This document shows, one piece after another, positions 26,169-33,380 of a stretch of DNA of 64,000 bases (its first letter is position 1; every line of letters begins with the position of its first letter). The notes beneath the pieces are model-generated. The model was given only the letters and a program-made list of their open reading frames with translations. It was not told where the DNA came from and did not search any database. Source of the DNA: Nonomuraea wenchangensis (GTDB lineage: Bacteria > Actinomycetota > Actinomycetes > Streptosporangiales > Streptosporangiaceae); assembly GCF_900111685.1 (NCBI RefSeq), contig NZ_FOHX01000007.1, positions 297,986 to 361,985 of the forward strand, written 5' to 3'. A program made the position numbers and the translations under genes.

Positions 26169-26698
26169 GCCGGGCAATCCCCCCGGTGCACAATCCACGT
26201 CAAATGGCTGGACGGGTCAACGCCAGCCCACCGCAGCGCGGCCGTGTCGAGATCAGTCATAGACTCTTGGGTCGTATCGCCGCACACATCTGTACAGCCC
26301 CTGACGAGTTCCTTGCCGGCCCGAAATGCGATGTCGAGCGCGATCAGCTCCGCGTCAGGGCTGCGGAAGCGTCTTGCCCCGGCAAGAAGCTGCTTTTCGA
26401 CCTTGTCCCGCAAGACCATCATGCGGTGCTCGTGCTCAATGGTGGCCTGACGCTCCCGGTGCGCCCGCTGAGACGCCCGTGCAGCCTGCTCGGCGAGCAG
26501 GGCGATGAACCACTCTGGCGCGCTGGACGGGTCGGCCTTCCACGCTCTCGCGTTCTGCACGGTCAATGGATCGGTCACACCGGCGGAACACATCCACCGC
26601 GCGATCACGTGGACCTTCATCTGCATCACGTTCGCCGCAGGCGCCGGGCACAGACCGCGATCCGCCCTCTTCTGCGAATCAGGTTTCGTCTTCGGCAC
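26165..26698 (-). CDS. Intact ORF between tnpA and tnpB of the IS607 element, unknown function
   Basis: This 177-residue protein is helical and charged (EQAARASQRAHRERQATIEHEHRMMVLRD). Its N-terminus has a short Cys-x-Pro-Ala segment, and the C-terminus ends DCPA. The GTG start shares one base with the tnpA stop (TAGTG), and its TGA overlaps the tnpB ATG, so it is coupled on both sides. Unlike both neighbours it has no visible damage. I cannot name a family; a cargo gene or accessory factor of the element is possible. Confidence 0.65.
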   Translation of the reverse strand: MPKTKPDSQKRADRGLCPAPAANVMQMKVHVIARWMCSAGVTDPLTVQNARAWKADPSSAPEWFIALLAEQAARASQRAHRERQATIEHEHRMMVLRDKVEKQLLAGARRFRSPDAELIALDIAFRAGKELVRGCTDVCGDTTQESMTDLDTAALRWAGVDPSSHLTWIVHRGDCPA

Positions 26699-27051
26699 TA
26701 TCGCTCATCCCCCTTCGCTGTCGCTATGGACACAGCCTGTTCGGCCCGGCGCTTAGCCGACCTGCGCCCGCGCGCGGATTCCAGGTGGTCGACGCCGAAC
26801 CGGGCCAGCCGGTCGCGGTGCTCAACCACGATCACGGCAGCACTCGGATCGGCGAGGACGCGGTGCAGCTTGCGCCGCTTGCCATTCAGGCCAGAGCCGA
26901 TCTCCTTGACCACCTCGCTGACCGCGAGACCGGCAGCGTTCGCTCCTTCCACGACGCGGATGGCCTGCCGGTCCAGGCCACCCCTCTGATCGCCCGAGGA
27001 CACGCGGCAGTACGCGATTGCCCGCCCGGATGTAGCCCTAGCCTCTTCCAC
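26698..27051 (-). pseudogene. tnpA: IS607 serine recombinase TnpA, truncated
   Basis: The resolvase core is present: AIAYCRVSSGDQ with the catalytic Ser, GLDRQ, EIGSGLNGKRRKL and VIVVEHRDRLARFG. The MerR-type helix-turn-helix that normally precedes it is absent; only the linker codons to about 27084 remain. About 40 residues are lost between VDHLESA and the C-terminal RGRRSAKRRAEQA. Full-length relatives are near 200 residues, against 117 here. Likely non-functional. Confidence 0.82.
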
Positions 27052-27079
27052 GATCCAGGTGCCGGAGGGTGCCTGACGG

Positions 27080-27388
27080 TCAGGTCAGGGCGGGCAGCAC
27101 GTAGACCTCCGCGCCCGGGGGGAGGGCGCAGTCGAGCCCGCCGAGCCCCCGGGCGTTCTCGCCGCAGACGAACATGCTGATGTGCCGGCGGATGCGTCCG
27201 TACTCGTCGCGCAGCCGCTCCTCCAGCAGCGGATGGGCGCGGCGCAGCGACTCCAGAGCCGAGCCCAGGGTGGGCGGGGAGTCGCGGTCGGCCCCCACGG
27301 CGAAGACCTTGACCTCGGTCCGGCCGCTCACCCACCGCCGCAACGTGCTGGGCAGCACGAAGACCACCATCGTCACCGATCCGGCCAT
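27080..27388 (-). CDS. MoaD/ThiS-family ubiquitin-like protein without C-terminal Gly-Gly
   Basis: This 102-residue beta-grasp protein starts VVFVLPSTLRRWVSG and has the MoaD-like ENARGLGGLDCALPPGAEVYVLPAL ending. True sulfur carriers end in Gly-Gly for thiocarboxylation; here the chain ends LPALT, so it cannot carry sulfur in the usual way. It begins 3 bases after the stop of the BNR-repeat gene and is surely co-expressed with it. The ATG at 27388 is used, with ATG 27370 an alternative. Confidence 0.72.
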   Translation of the reverse strand: MAGSVTMVVFVLPSTLRRWVSGRTEVKVFAVGADRDSPPTLGSALESLRRAHPLLEERLRDEYGRIRRHISMFVCGENARGLGGLDCALPPGAEVYVLPALT

Positions 27389-27391
27389 GGG

Positions 27392-28471
27392 TCAGAGCAC
27401 CGCCGCGCGCACGGTGAGGACGTCGGGCAGGTGCCGGGCGACCAGGGTCCAGCTCTCGCCGTCGTCGCGGGAGCAGTGGACCTCGCCGTCGCGGGTGCCG
27501 AAGAACAGGCCCGCCTCCGACATGGTCATCGCGTCGCGCAGCACGGCGGCGTGCACCGGCCCCTCGGGCAGGCCGCGGTCCAGCGCCCGCCAGGTGCCGC
27601 CGGCGTCGTCGCTGCGGTGGACGCGGTAGCGGTGGCCGACCGGCGTGCGGTCCATGTCGGCGTGCAGCGGCAGCACGTAGAGCGTGTCCGGCCGGGTGGG
27701 GTGGGCGACGACGGGGAAGCCGAAGTCGGACGGCAGCGAGGAGCCGATGTCGTGCCAGGCGCCGCCGAAGTCGTCGCTGCGGTAGACGCCGAAGTGGTGC
27801 TGGAGGTAGAGCCGCTCGGGGTCGACCGGGTCGGGCGCGACCTTGTGCACGCAGTGCCCGAACTCGGGGTATTGCTGCCCTTCCGGCAGGAACGGCGCCC
27901 TGATGCCCTGGTTGGCCGCCTCCCAGGACAGCCCGCCGTCGGAGGTGCGGTAGAAGCCGCCCGTGGAGATCGCCACGCCCATGGTGCGTGGATCGGTGGG
28001 GTGGCAGACGATCGTGTGCAGGCACAGCCCGCCGCCGCCCGGCACCCAGCGCGGGCGGTGCGGGTGCTCCCACAGCGCCTCGACCAGCTGGTAGGTCACG
28101 CCGCGGTCCTCGGAGCGGAACAGCGCGCCCGGCTCGACCCCGGCCCACACCACGTCGGGCTCGCTGGGGGAGGGCACGAGCTGCCACACCCGGGTCAGGG
28201 TGGTCTCGGTCTTCTCGGGGAAGGCGATCGGTGGACGCTCGGCCTCGCTCCAGGTGCGGCCCAGGTCGTCGCTGTACATGACGGACGGGCCGAAGTGGCC
28301 GTACTCGATGCCGGCCAGCAGCCGTGGGGCGGGGGCGCGGGTGTCGACGGCCACCGAGGGGACCGCCACCGTGGAGAACTGGATCGGCTCGATCTCGAAC
28401 GGGCCGCCGTCGCGGGAGCGGGCGAGGAACAGGCCCTTGCGGGTGCCGATCGCGAGCAGTGCGTCAGTCAT
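27392..28471 (-). CDS. BNR/Asp-box repeat beta-propeller protein (WD40/YVTN/BNR-like)
   Basis: This 359-residue protein has repeated Asp-box motifs of the S-x-D-x-G-x-T-W type: SDDLGRTW, TSDGGLSW, SDDAGGTW and SRDDGESW. These build a six- or seven-bladed propeller like those of sialidases and photosystem assembly factors. The Arg triad and Tyr of sialidases were not found and there is no signal peptide, so sialidase activity is unlikely. GGAGATCCG precedes the ATG at 28471. It is paired with the MoaD-like protein. Confidence 0.8.
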   Translation of the reverse strand: MTDALLAIGTRKGLFLARSRDGGPFEIEPIQFSTVAVPSVAVDTRAPAPRLLAGIEYGHFGPSVMYSDDLGRTWSEAERPPIAFPEKTETTLTRVWQLVPSPSEPDVVWAGVEPGALFRSEDRGVTYQLVEALWEHPHRPRWVPGGGGLCLHTIVCHPTDPRTMGVAISTGGFYRTSDGGLSWEAANQGIRAPFLPEGQQYPEFGHCVHKVAPDPVDPERLYLQHHFGVYRSDDFGGAWHDIGSSLPSDFGFPVVAHPTRPDTLYVLPLHADMDRTPVGHRYRVHRSDDAGGTWRALDRGLPEGPVHAAVLRDAMTMSEAGLFFGTRDGEVHCSRDDGESWTLVARHLPDVLTVRAAVL

Positions 28472-28546
28472 CGGATCTCCTTCAGCGTGCGAGCTGGTCT
28501 CGGAGCGGGAGCGGGAGCGGAGGATGCGGGCGCGGAGGGGAACGGC

Positions 28547-28618
28547 GTGGCTCTGGCGGGGTGACTTGGACGGGGTGGCTCTGACGGGAGTGGCTCTGAC
28601 GGGTCGGCTCTGGGCGGG
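28547..28618. repeat. Five tandem copies of a 14-base repeat
   Basis: Units begin at 28547, 28561, 28575, 28590 and 28604, with consensus GTGGCTCTGACGGG. Copies three and four are identical, the others differ by 1-4 bases, and one extra base separates copies three and four. They lie in the intergenic space upstream of the BNR gene, between it and the divergent regulator. The 293-base gap has no other gene. Confidence 0.8.
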
Positions 28619-28712
28619 CTTGGCGCCCATCGTGCCACGCGGGACCGACAACTTCCGGCCACTGGAGGATTCGCCCCGTGACGTCCCCGGTCCCTGGCCG
28701 GCCGGGCCGCTC

Positions 28713-28729
28713 ATTACCTGACGGGTAAT
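28713..28729. promoter_or_regulatory. Palindromic operator candidate ATTACC-N5-GGTAAT
   Basis: A perfect 6-base inverted repeat with a 5-base spacer is centred 44 bases before the XRE-family gene, just upstream of its -35 position. It is a likely self-regulatory site for that regulator. Confidence 0.55.
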
Positions 28730-28751
28730 CGTGGCGCTTCCCTCGGAACGA

Positions 28752-28757
28752 TAGGTT
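28752..28757 (+). promoter_or_regulatory. Probable leaderless -10 box (TAGGTT) for the XRE regulator gene
   Basis: TAGGTT ends 7 bases before the ATG at 28765. The ATTACC/GGTAAT palindrome sits where its -35 contacts would be. Confidence 0.45.
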
Positions 28758-28764
28758 TTCCGGC

Positions 28765-29562
28765 ATGGGAGCAGTAGCCGTACGAAATGAGACTTTTGGT
28801 GAGTTGTTGCGGTCGTGGCGGCAGCGGCGGCGGGTGAGCCAGCTCGACCTGGCCATCGAGGCCGAGGTGTCGGCCCGCCACATCAGCTTCCTGGAGACCG
28901 GCCGGGCCCGGCCGAGCCGTGAGATGGTGCGGCGGCTGGCCGAGGAGCTGGAGGTGCCGCTGCGGCAGCGCAACGCGCTGCTGACCGCCGCCGGGTTCGC
29001 GCCGATGTACCCCGAGCGGGAGGTACGCGCGCCGGAGCTGGGGGTCGTGCGCCAGGCGCTGGACCGGATCCTCGCCGGGCACGAGCCGTACCCGGCGGTC
29101 GTGGTGGACGCCGCGTGGAACCTGGTGGCGGCCAACGCGGCGGCCGCGATGTTCATGGACGGCGTGCCGGCCGAGCTGCTGCGGGAGCCCGTCAACGTGA
29201 TGCGGCTGTCGCTGCACCCGCAGGGCATGGGCGGGCGGCTGCTCAACCTGGCGGAGGTGCGCGCCCACCTGCTGCCCCCGATCCGGCGGCAGGCCGAGAC
29301 CTCGGGCGACCCGCGGCTGGCGGAGCTGTACGAGGAACTGGCCTCCTACACCTACCCCGGCGTGGACCTCAACGTGGCCCACGTGCCCGGCCCGGCCGAC
29401 ATCCTCGTGCCGCTGCGCATCGCGGACGGCGACCGGGTGCTGTCGATGTTCACGACGATCGCGACGTTCGGCACCCCGCTGGACGTGACGGTGTCGGAGC
29501 TGGCCATCGAGACGTTCTGGCCGAGCGACGAGGAGACCGCCGCCGCCTTCCGCCGCGCCTGA
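28765..29562 (+). CDS. XRE-family regulator with MmyB-like ligand-binding domain
   Basis: This 265-residue protein has an N-terminal helix-turn-helix (RRVSQLDLAIEAEVSARHISFLETGRA, residues about 22-50). A PAS-like MmyB domain follows, with AWNLVAANAAAAMFM, NVMRLSLHP and a closing LAIETFWPSDEET. Such regulators bind a small ligand, possibly a fatty acid, and often repress a divergent or nearby oxidoreductase. The divergent gene here is the BNR/MoaD pair. The palindrome upstream suggests autoregulation. Confidence 0.85.
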   Translation: MGAVAVRNETFGELLRSWRQRRRVSQLDLAIEAEVSARHISFLETGRARPSREMVRRLAEELEVPLRQRNALLTAAGFAPMYPEREVRAPELGVVRQALDRILAGHEPYPAVVVDAAWNLVAANAAAAMFMDGVPAELLREPVNVMRLSLHPQGMGGRLLNLAEVRAHLLPPIRRQAETSGDPRLAELYEELASYTYPGVDLNVAHVPGPADILVPLRIADGDRVLSMFTTIATFGTPLDVTVSELAIETFWPSDEETAAAFRRA

Positions 29563-29589
29563 CCGGCACCCGCGCTCCCGCCCGGCGGG

Positions 29590-30723
29590 TCAGCTCCGGG
29601 CGGGGGCGACGTCCCGGTGGACGACGTCCCGGTGGATCTGGGACAGGGGGACGCCGTCGGACTGCAGGCGGCGTACGGTCTCGCCGACCATGCCGGGCGG
29701 GCCGCACACGTACACGTCGTGCTCGGTCCAGGAGTGGAAGCGCTGTGTCACCTCGGGCAGGCCGCCGCTCATCCCCACCCAGGACGGGTCGCCGGAGACC
29801 ACCGGCACCACCCGCAGCCACGGGAACGCGGCGGCCATCCTGAGCAGGTCGGGCAGGTCGTAGAGCTCGGCGGCGGTACGGGCGCCGTACAGCAGGTGGA
29901 TGTTGGGCCGCCGGCCGGAGGCGATGACGTGCTCGACGATCGACTTCAGCGGCGCGAGGCCGGTGCCGCCCGCCACGCACAGGATGTCGCGCCCGCTCTC
30001 GTCGTCGGGTGTCATCGTGCCCATGGCCGGGCCCAGCAGGACGGTGTCTCCCACGCCTGTGTGCCGGGTCAGCGCCGTGGACACCCAGCCGCCGGGGACC
30101 GAGCGCACGTGCAGGCGGATGGTGTTGTCGGGGCGCGGCGCGTTGGCGATGGAGAACGTCCGCCACACGCGCGGCCAGCGGGAGGTCTGCACGCTGACGT
30201 ACTGGCCGGGCAGGTACGGCAGCCGCTGCGCCGGCCGCAGCGTGATGACCGCGATGTCGCGGTGGCGCAGCTCGTGGTCGACGACGTCGGCCGGCCACCA
30301 GGGCGGGGAGACGCCGGCGTCGGCCTCGGCCGCGCGGATCATGGAGTTGGCCGCGGCGGTGTACGCCGACACCCAGGCCGCCTCGATCTCGTGGTCCCAG
30401 ATGTCGGCGGCGAAGCGGCGGATCGTGGCCAGCAGCGCGTTGCCGATGGCGGTGTAGTGCTCGGCGAGGACACCGTACTTGCGGTGGTCCCTGCCGAGCT
30501 GGCCGAGGTAGGAGTCGAGGCCGTCGGGGCTGTCGAGGCTCCAGACGATCCGGGTCAGCGCGCCGAACAGGCGGTCGCGCTGGACGTCCATGGCGGGCGG
30601 GAACATGGCGCGCAGCTGCGGGTTCTCGGCGAACAAGCGGCCGTAGAAATAGGCGGTGGCCCGATCTGCGTGCGGCTCGACGACGGAGAAACTCTCTTTC
30701 ACCAGGCGCGGATTCAACGACAT
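29590..30723 (-). CDS. Flavohaemoglobin-like protein (globin plus FAD/NAD reductase)
   Basis: This 377-residue protein has a globin domain at residues 1-135, with FYGRLF (B10 Tyr), MFPP (CD1 Phe) and the proximal-His segment RDHRKYGV. A ferredoxin-reductase-like FAD domain follows (GQYVSV and R-x-F-S in RTFSIAN). The NAD domain has CVAGGTGLAPL and VYVCGPPGMV. It likely dioxygenates nitric oxide to nitrate. The ATG at 30723 gives the standard globin N-terminus; no clear ribosome-binding site is seen. Confidence 0.87.
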   Translation of the reverse strand: MSLNPRLVKESFSVVEPHADRATAYFYGRLFAENPQLRAMFPPAMDVQRDRLFGALTRIVWSLDSPDGLDSYLGQLGRDHRKYGVLAEHYTAIGNALLATIRRFAADIWDHEIEAAWVSAYTAAANSMIRAAEADAGVSPPWWPADVVDHELRHRDIAVITLRPAQRLPYLPGQYVSVQTSRWPRVWRTFSIANAPRPDNTIRLHVRSVPGGWVSTALTRHTGVGDTVLLGPAMGTMTPDDESGRDILCVAGGTGLAPLKSIVEHVIASGRRPNIHLLYGARTAAELYDLPDLLRMAAAFPWLRVVPVVSGDPSWVGMSGGLPEVTQRFHSWTEHDVYVCGPPGMVGETVRRLQSDGVPLSQIHRDVVHRDVAPARS

Positions 30724-30942
30724 TTGTACGCAACCCCACTTTGCTGACCGGAGAAACGCTCCGGTCCTCGTCGTTCCACCTCCCTGACGGCTCCGGGTGA
30801 CGAGCGGCGTGGCCGGCGCCCCGGCTGCCACGCGCTCGCAAAGGAGTCTTACACCCCGCCTGACGCGTCACAACCGTTTCGCCGCAATACGGTGCGAATT
30901 TCTCTGGGATCGCTTTTTTCTTTTTCCGGGAAGACAATTAAC

Positions 30943-30963
30943 GCGAACAAAAGTCGTGTTCGC
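30943..30963. terminator. Hairpin between the flavohaemoglobin-like and TetR genes
   Basis: GCGAACA and TGTTCGC pair with a 7-base loop 28 bases past the TetR stop. The flanking 60 bases are unusually AT-rich (runs of T). It probably ends the TetR transcript. Confidence 0.5.
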
Positions 30964-30991
30964 CTTTTGTGGCGCGCGTGACCCGGGCGGG

Positions 30992-31579
30992 TCAGCTCAG
31001 GAACGCCGGGCGGAGCATGGCGAAGACACGGTCCGTCAGCTCCAGCCGATCGGCGTCGCCGCCGGCGCCCTCGCCGGCGCTCTCGTCGGTGCGCAGCCAC
31101 TCGCGCGCCACCGTGTCGAGCGCGGCCCCGGCGGCGGCCGCCGCGAGGTCGGCCTCCAGCGCCGCCACCCCCCGCCCGATCAGCGCCTCGACGATCCGGG
31201 CGCGGGCCTCGTCGCGTTTCTGCAGGAGCCTCGCGCGCAGCGCGGGGGTGCGCTCGACCAGCCGCATCACCTCGGTCTGCGTGTTGATCCGGGCCTCCCA
31301 GCCGCGCAGCACCGCGTGCAGGCACTCCCAGGGGCCCTCCTGCGGAGGGCGGGCGGCGACCTCCCCGGCGACCTGCTCGCCCATCGCCTCCAGCTGCCCG
31401 AAGAGCACGTCCTCCTTGCTCGGGAAGTAGCGGAAGAAGCTGCGCCTGGACATCCCGGCCGCGCGGGCGATGTCGTCGACGGTCGTCTCGTCGAAGCCGC
31501 ACGTCGTGAACAGCTCCAGCGCCCGTCCGGCCAGCTCGGCGCGGACGGCGCGCCGGGTGCGATCCCGCAGACCCTCCAT
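30992..31579 (-). CDS. TetR/AcrR family transcriptional regulator
   Basis: This 195-residue protein has the N-terminal helix-turn-helix FDETTVDDIARAAGMSRRSFFRYFPSKEDVL and a helical C-terminal ligand domain. The start at ATG 31579 leaves room for a TAGGCT -10 box and the TGCCA palindrome upstream; a GTG start at 31615 would sit on the operator. It is divergent from an SDR gene 89 bases away and is the obvious repressor of that gene and of itself. Confidence 0.87.
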   Translation of the reverse strand: MEGLRDRTRRAVRAELAGRALELFTTCGFDETTVDDIARAAGMSRRSFFRYFPSKEDVLFGQLEAMGEQVAGEVAARPPQEGPWECLHAVLRGWEARINTQTEVMRLVERTPALRARLLQKRDEARARIVEALIGRGVAALEADLAAAAAGAALDTVAREWLRTDESAGEGAGGDADRLELTDRVFAMLRPAFLS

Positions 31580-31587
31580 GGCAGGAG

Positions 31588-31593
31588 AGCCTA
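31588..31593 (-). promoter_or_regulatory. Possible leaderless -10 box (TAGGCT) for the TetR gene
   Basis: TAGGCT lies 8 bases upstream of ATG 31579 and abuts the operator candidate at 31601-31614. Confidence 0.4.
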
Positions 31594-31600
31594 CACCAGT

Positions 31601-31614
31601 TGCCAGGTGTGGCA
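31601..31614. promoter_or_regulatory. TetR operator candidate TGCCA-GGTG-TGGCA
   Basis: A perfect 5-base inverted repeat with a 4-base spacer is placed between the divergent TetR and SDR genes, where it could block both promoters. Confidence 0.5.
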
Positions 31615-31667
31615 CTGAGTGTCATATTGAGGGCATTGCTCCAGGAACTGTGGGACCGGAGGTTCTC

Positions 31668-32528
31668 ATGCGAGGAAAAACCGTGCTGGTGACCGGCAGC
31701 ACCGGCGGGATCGGCAAGGAGACCGCGCGCGGGCTGGCCGCCCTCGGCGCCCGGGTGATCCTGGTCGGGCGCGACCCCGTACGCGCCCGGCAGGCCGCCG
31801 AGGAGCTCGGCGCGGGCGGCGCCCGGGTGGAGGCCGTCGCCGCGGACCTCACGCGGCAGCGCGAGGTGGCCAGGCTCGCCGCCGAGGTGGCCGGCCGGTG
31901 CGACCGGCTGGACGTGCTGGTCAACAACGTCGGCGTCAACCCGCCGCGCCGCACCCTCACCGAGGACGGCGTGGAGCTCAACTTCGCCGCCCACGTGCTG
32001 ACGCCGTACACGCTCACCCGCCTGCTGCTGCCCCTGCTCGGCGGCCGGGTCGTCAACATCACCGGAGGCATCCCCGGCGGGCCGATCGACCTGGGCAACC
32101 TCCAGGCGGAGCGCCGCTTCATGGGGTGGACGTTCAGCCAGTACAACCACACGAAGACGATGCTGATGGCGATGAGCCTGCGCTTCGCCGAGGAGGTGGC
32201 CGGCACCGGCGTCACGGTCAACGTCGCCTATCCGGGGCACGGGCACACGCCGATGAACCGGTCGATGACCATGGGCTCGTTCCCGTACGCCTACCGCCCG
32301 GTCGTCCCGCTGCTGCGGCTGGCCACGCCGTACGTGTTCGGCGACCTCACCAAGCCCGCCCGCTCCAGCATCCACCTGGCCTCGAGCCCCGAGGTCGAGG
32401 GGGTCAGCGGGGCCTACTTCAGCATGAGGAGCCGCCGGGTGGACTGGCCCGCGAGCGCTCTCGACCGGCGCAACCAGGACGCGGTCTGGGCCCTCTGCGA
32501 GAGCCTGGCCCGGGAGGTTGTCGCCTGA
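31668..32528 (+). CDS. Short-chain dehydrogenase/reductase (retinol-dehydrogenase-like)
   Basis: This 286-residue classical SDR has the cofactor loop TGSTGGIGKETA, LVNNVG, and the catalytic Tyr-x3-Lys in FSQYNHTKTM. GRDP after strand two suggests NADP use. A GGAGG ribosome-binding site stands before the ATG. It is divergent from the TetR gene with a shared operator candidate, so it is probably induced by that regulator's ligand. Substrate unknown. Confidence 0.87.
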   Translation: MRGKTVLVTGSTGGIGKETARGLAALGARVILVGRDPVRARQAAEELGAGGARVEAVAADLTRQREVARLAAEVAGRCDRLDVLVNNVGVNPPRRTLTEDGVELNFAAHVLTPYTLTRLLLPLLGGRVVNITGGIPGGPIDLGNLQAERRFMGWTFSQYNHTKTMLMAMSLRFAEEVAGTGVTVNVAYPGHGHTPMNRSMTMGSFPYAYRPVVPLLRLATPYVFGDLTKPARSSIHLASSPEVEGVSGAYFSMRSRRVDWPASALDRRNQDAVWALCESLAREVVA

Positions 32529-32687
32529 CAGGCGGCAGTGAAGCGGACGAAAGCCCGAAGTCCGATGAGGTGGGATCTTCCGGAGAAGTGACATACCGGA
32601 AAGCGCGTACGCCATGATGGGCGTCAAGCCGTCGGCGCTGACGGGCCGGCGGCGGCACCAACTCCATCCTGCCCCCCGGGAGAGCGC

Positions 32688-33371
32688 ATGTCCCGACCGC
32701 TGATCGGCATCACCGCCTACTACGAGGCCGCCCGCTGGGGCGACTGGGTCAGGGAGGCCGTCCTGTCGCCTCCCTCCTACGCCAAGGCGGTGCTGCGGGC
32801 GGGCGGAGCGCCGGTGGTCCTGCCGCCGGTCAGCTCGTACGCCGTGGAGGACTACGTACGCGGGCTGAGCGGCCTCGTCCTCGCCGGCGGCGTCGAGGTG
32901 GGGGCGGACGCCTACAACGGCGAGCAGGACGCCCGCGTCCCCGAGCCGCAGCCCAACCGCGACCGCTTCGAGCTGGCGCTGGCCCGCGCCGCCGTACGCG
33001 CCGACGTGCCCATCCTCGCCATCGACCGCGGCATGCACGTGCTCAACGTCGCCCAGGGCGGCAGCCTGATCCCGTGGCTGCCCGACTCCCTCGACAGCGA
33101 CCGGCACGCCGGGCCGGGCGCCCACACGATCCAGGTGAGCGTGACCAGCACGCTCGGCAAGGCCGTCGGCGACCGCGTCGAGGTGGTCGCGCCGCACCAC
33201 CAGTCCGTACGCCGCCTCGGCACCGGCCTGCTGGCCGTGGCCTGGGCCGAGGACCAGATCGTCGAGGGCGTGGAGCTGCAGGGACACCGCTTCGGCGTGG
33301 GCGTGCAGTGGCATCCCGAGCGGGGCGGGGACACCAGGATCTTCGATGCGTTCATGGAGGCGGCCCGCTAG
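32688..33371 (+). CDS. Class-I amidotransferase-like (PuuD/C26) protein lacking the catalytic Cys
   Basis: This 227-residue protein has the gamma-glutamyl-gamma-aminobutyrate hydrolase fold: PLIGITAYYE, LVLAGGVEVGADAY, VAPHHQSVR and QWHPE (H209, E211). At the nucleophile elbow, where relatives have GICRG, it reads AIDRG, so the Cys is replaced by D113. Ordinary glutamyl hydrolysis is therefore not expected. It is followed 9 bases later by an esterase gene, possibly from its own promoter. Either a binding protein or an altered enzyme. Confidence 0.8.
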   Translation: MSRPLIGITAYYEAARWGDWVREAVLSPPSYAKAVLRAGGAPVVLPPVSSYAVEDYVRGLSGLVLAGGVEVGADAYNGEQDARVPEPQPNRDRFELALARAAVRADVPILAIDRGMHVLNVAQGGSLIPWLPDSLDSDRHAGPGAHTIQVSVTSTLGKAVGDRVEVVAPHHQSVRRLGTGLLAVAWAEDQIVEGVELQGHRFGVGVQWHPERGGDTRIFDAFMEAAR

Positions 33372-33374
33372 GCT
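33369..33374 (+). promoter_or_regulatory. Possible leaderless -10 box (TAGGCT) formed on the amidotransferase-like stop codon
   Basis: TAGGCT starts with the TAG stop of the preceding gene and ends 6 bases before the esterase ATG at 33381. Confidence 0.4.
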
Positions 33375-33380
33375 GCGATC

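Larger units (their letters stand above)
25095..27079 (-). mobile_element. Degenerate IS607-family element (tnpA remnant, intact orphan ORF, tnpB remnant)
   Basis: The element carries a serine-recombinase tnpA lacking its HTH and part of its C-terminal domain. An intact 177-codon ORF and a frameshifted, deleted tnpB follow in one leftward, overlapping transcription unit. It lies between convergent thyX and the MoaD-like gene. The left limit is set by the hairpins after tnpB; the right limit is where the tnpA linker stops abruptly at the end of the MoaD-like gene. It cannot transpose alone. Confidence 0.75.
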
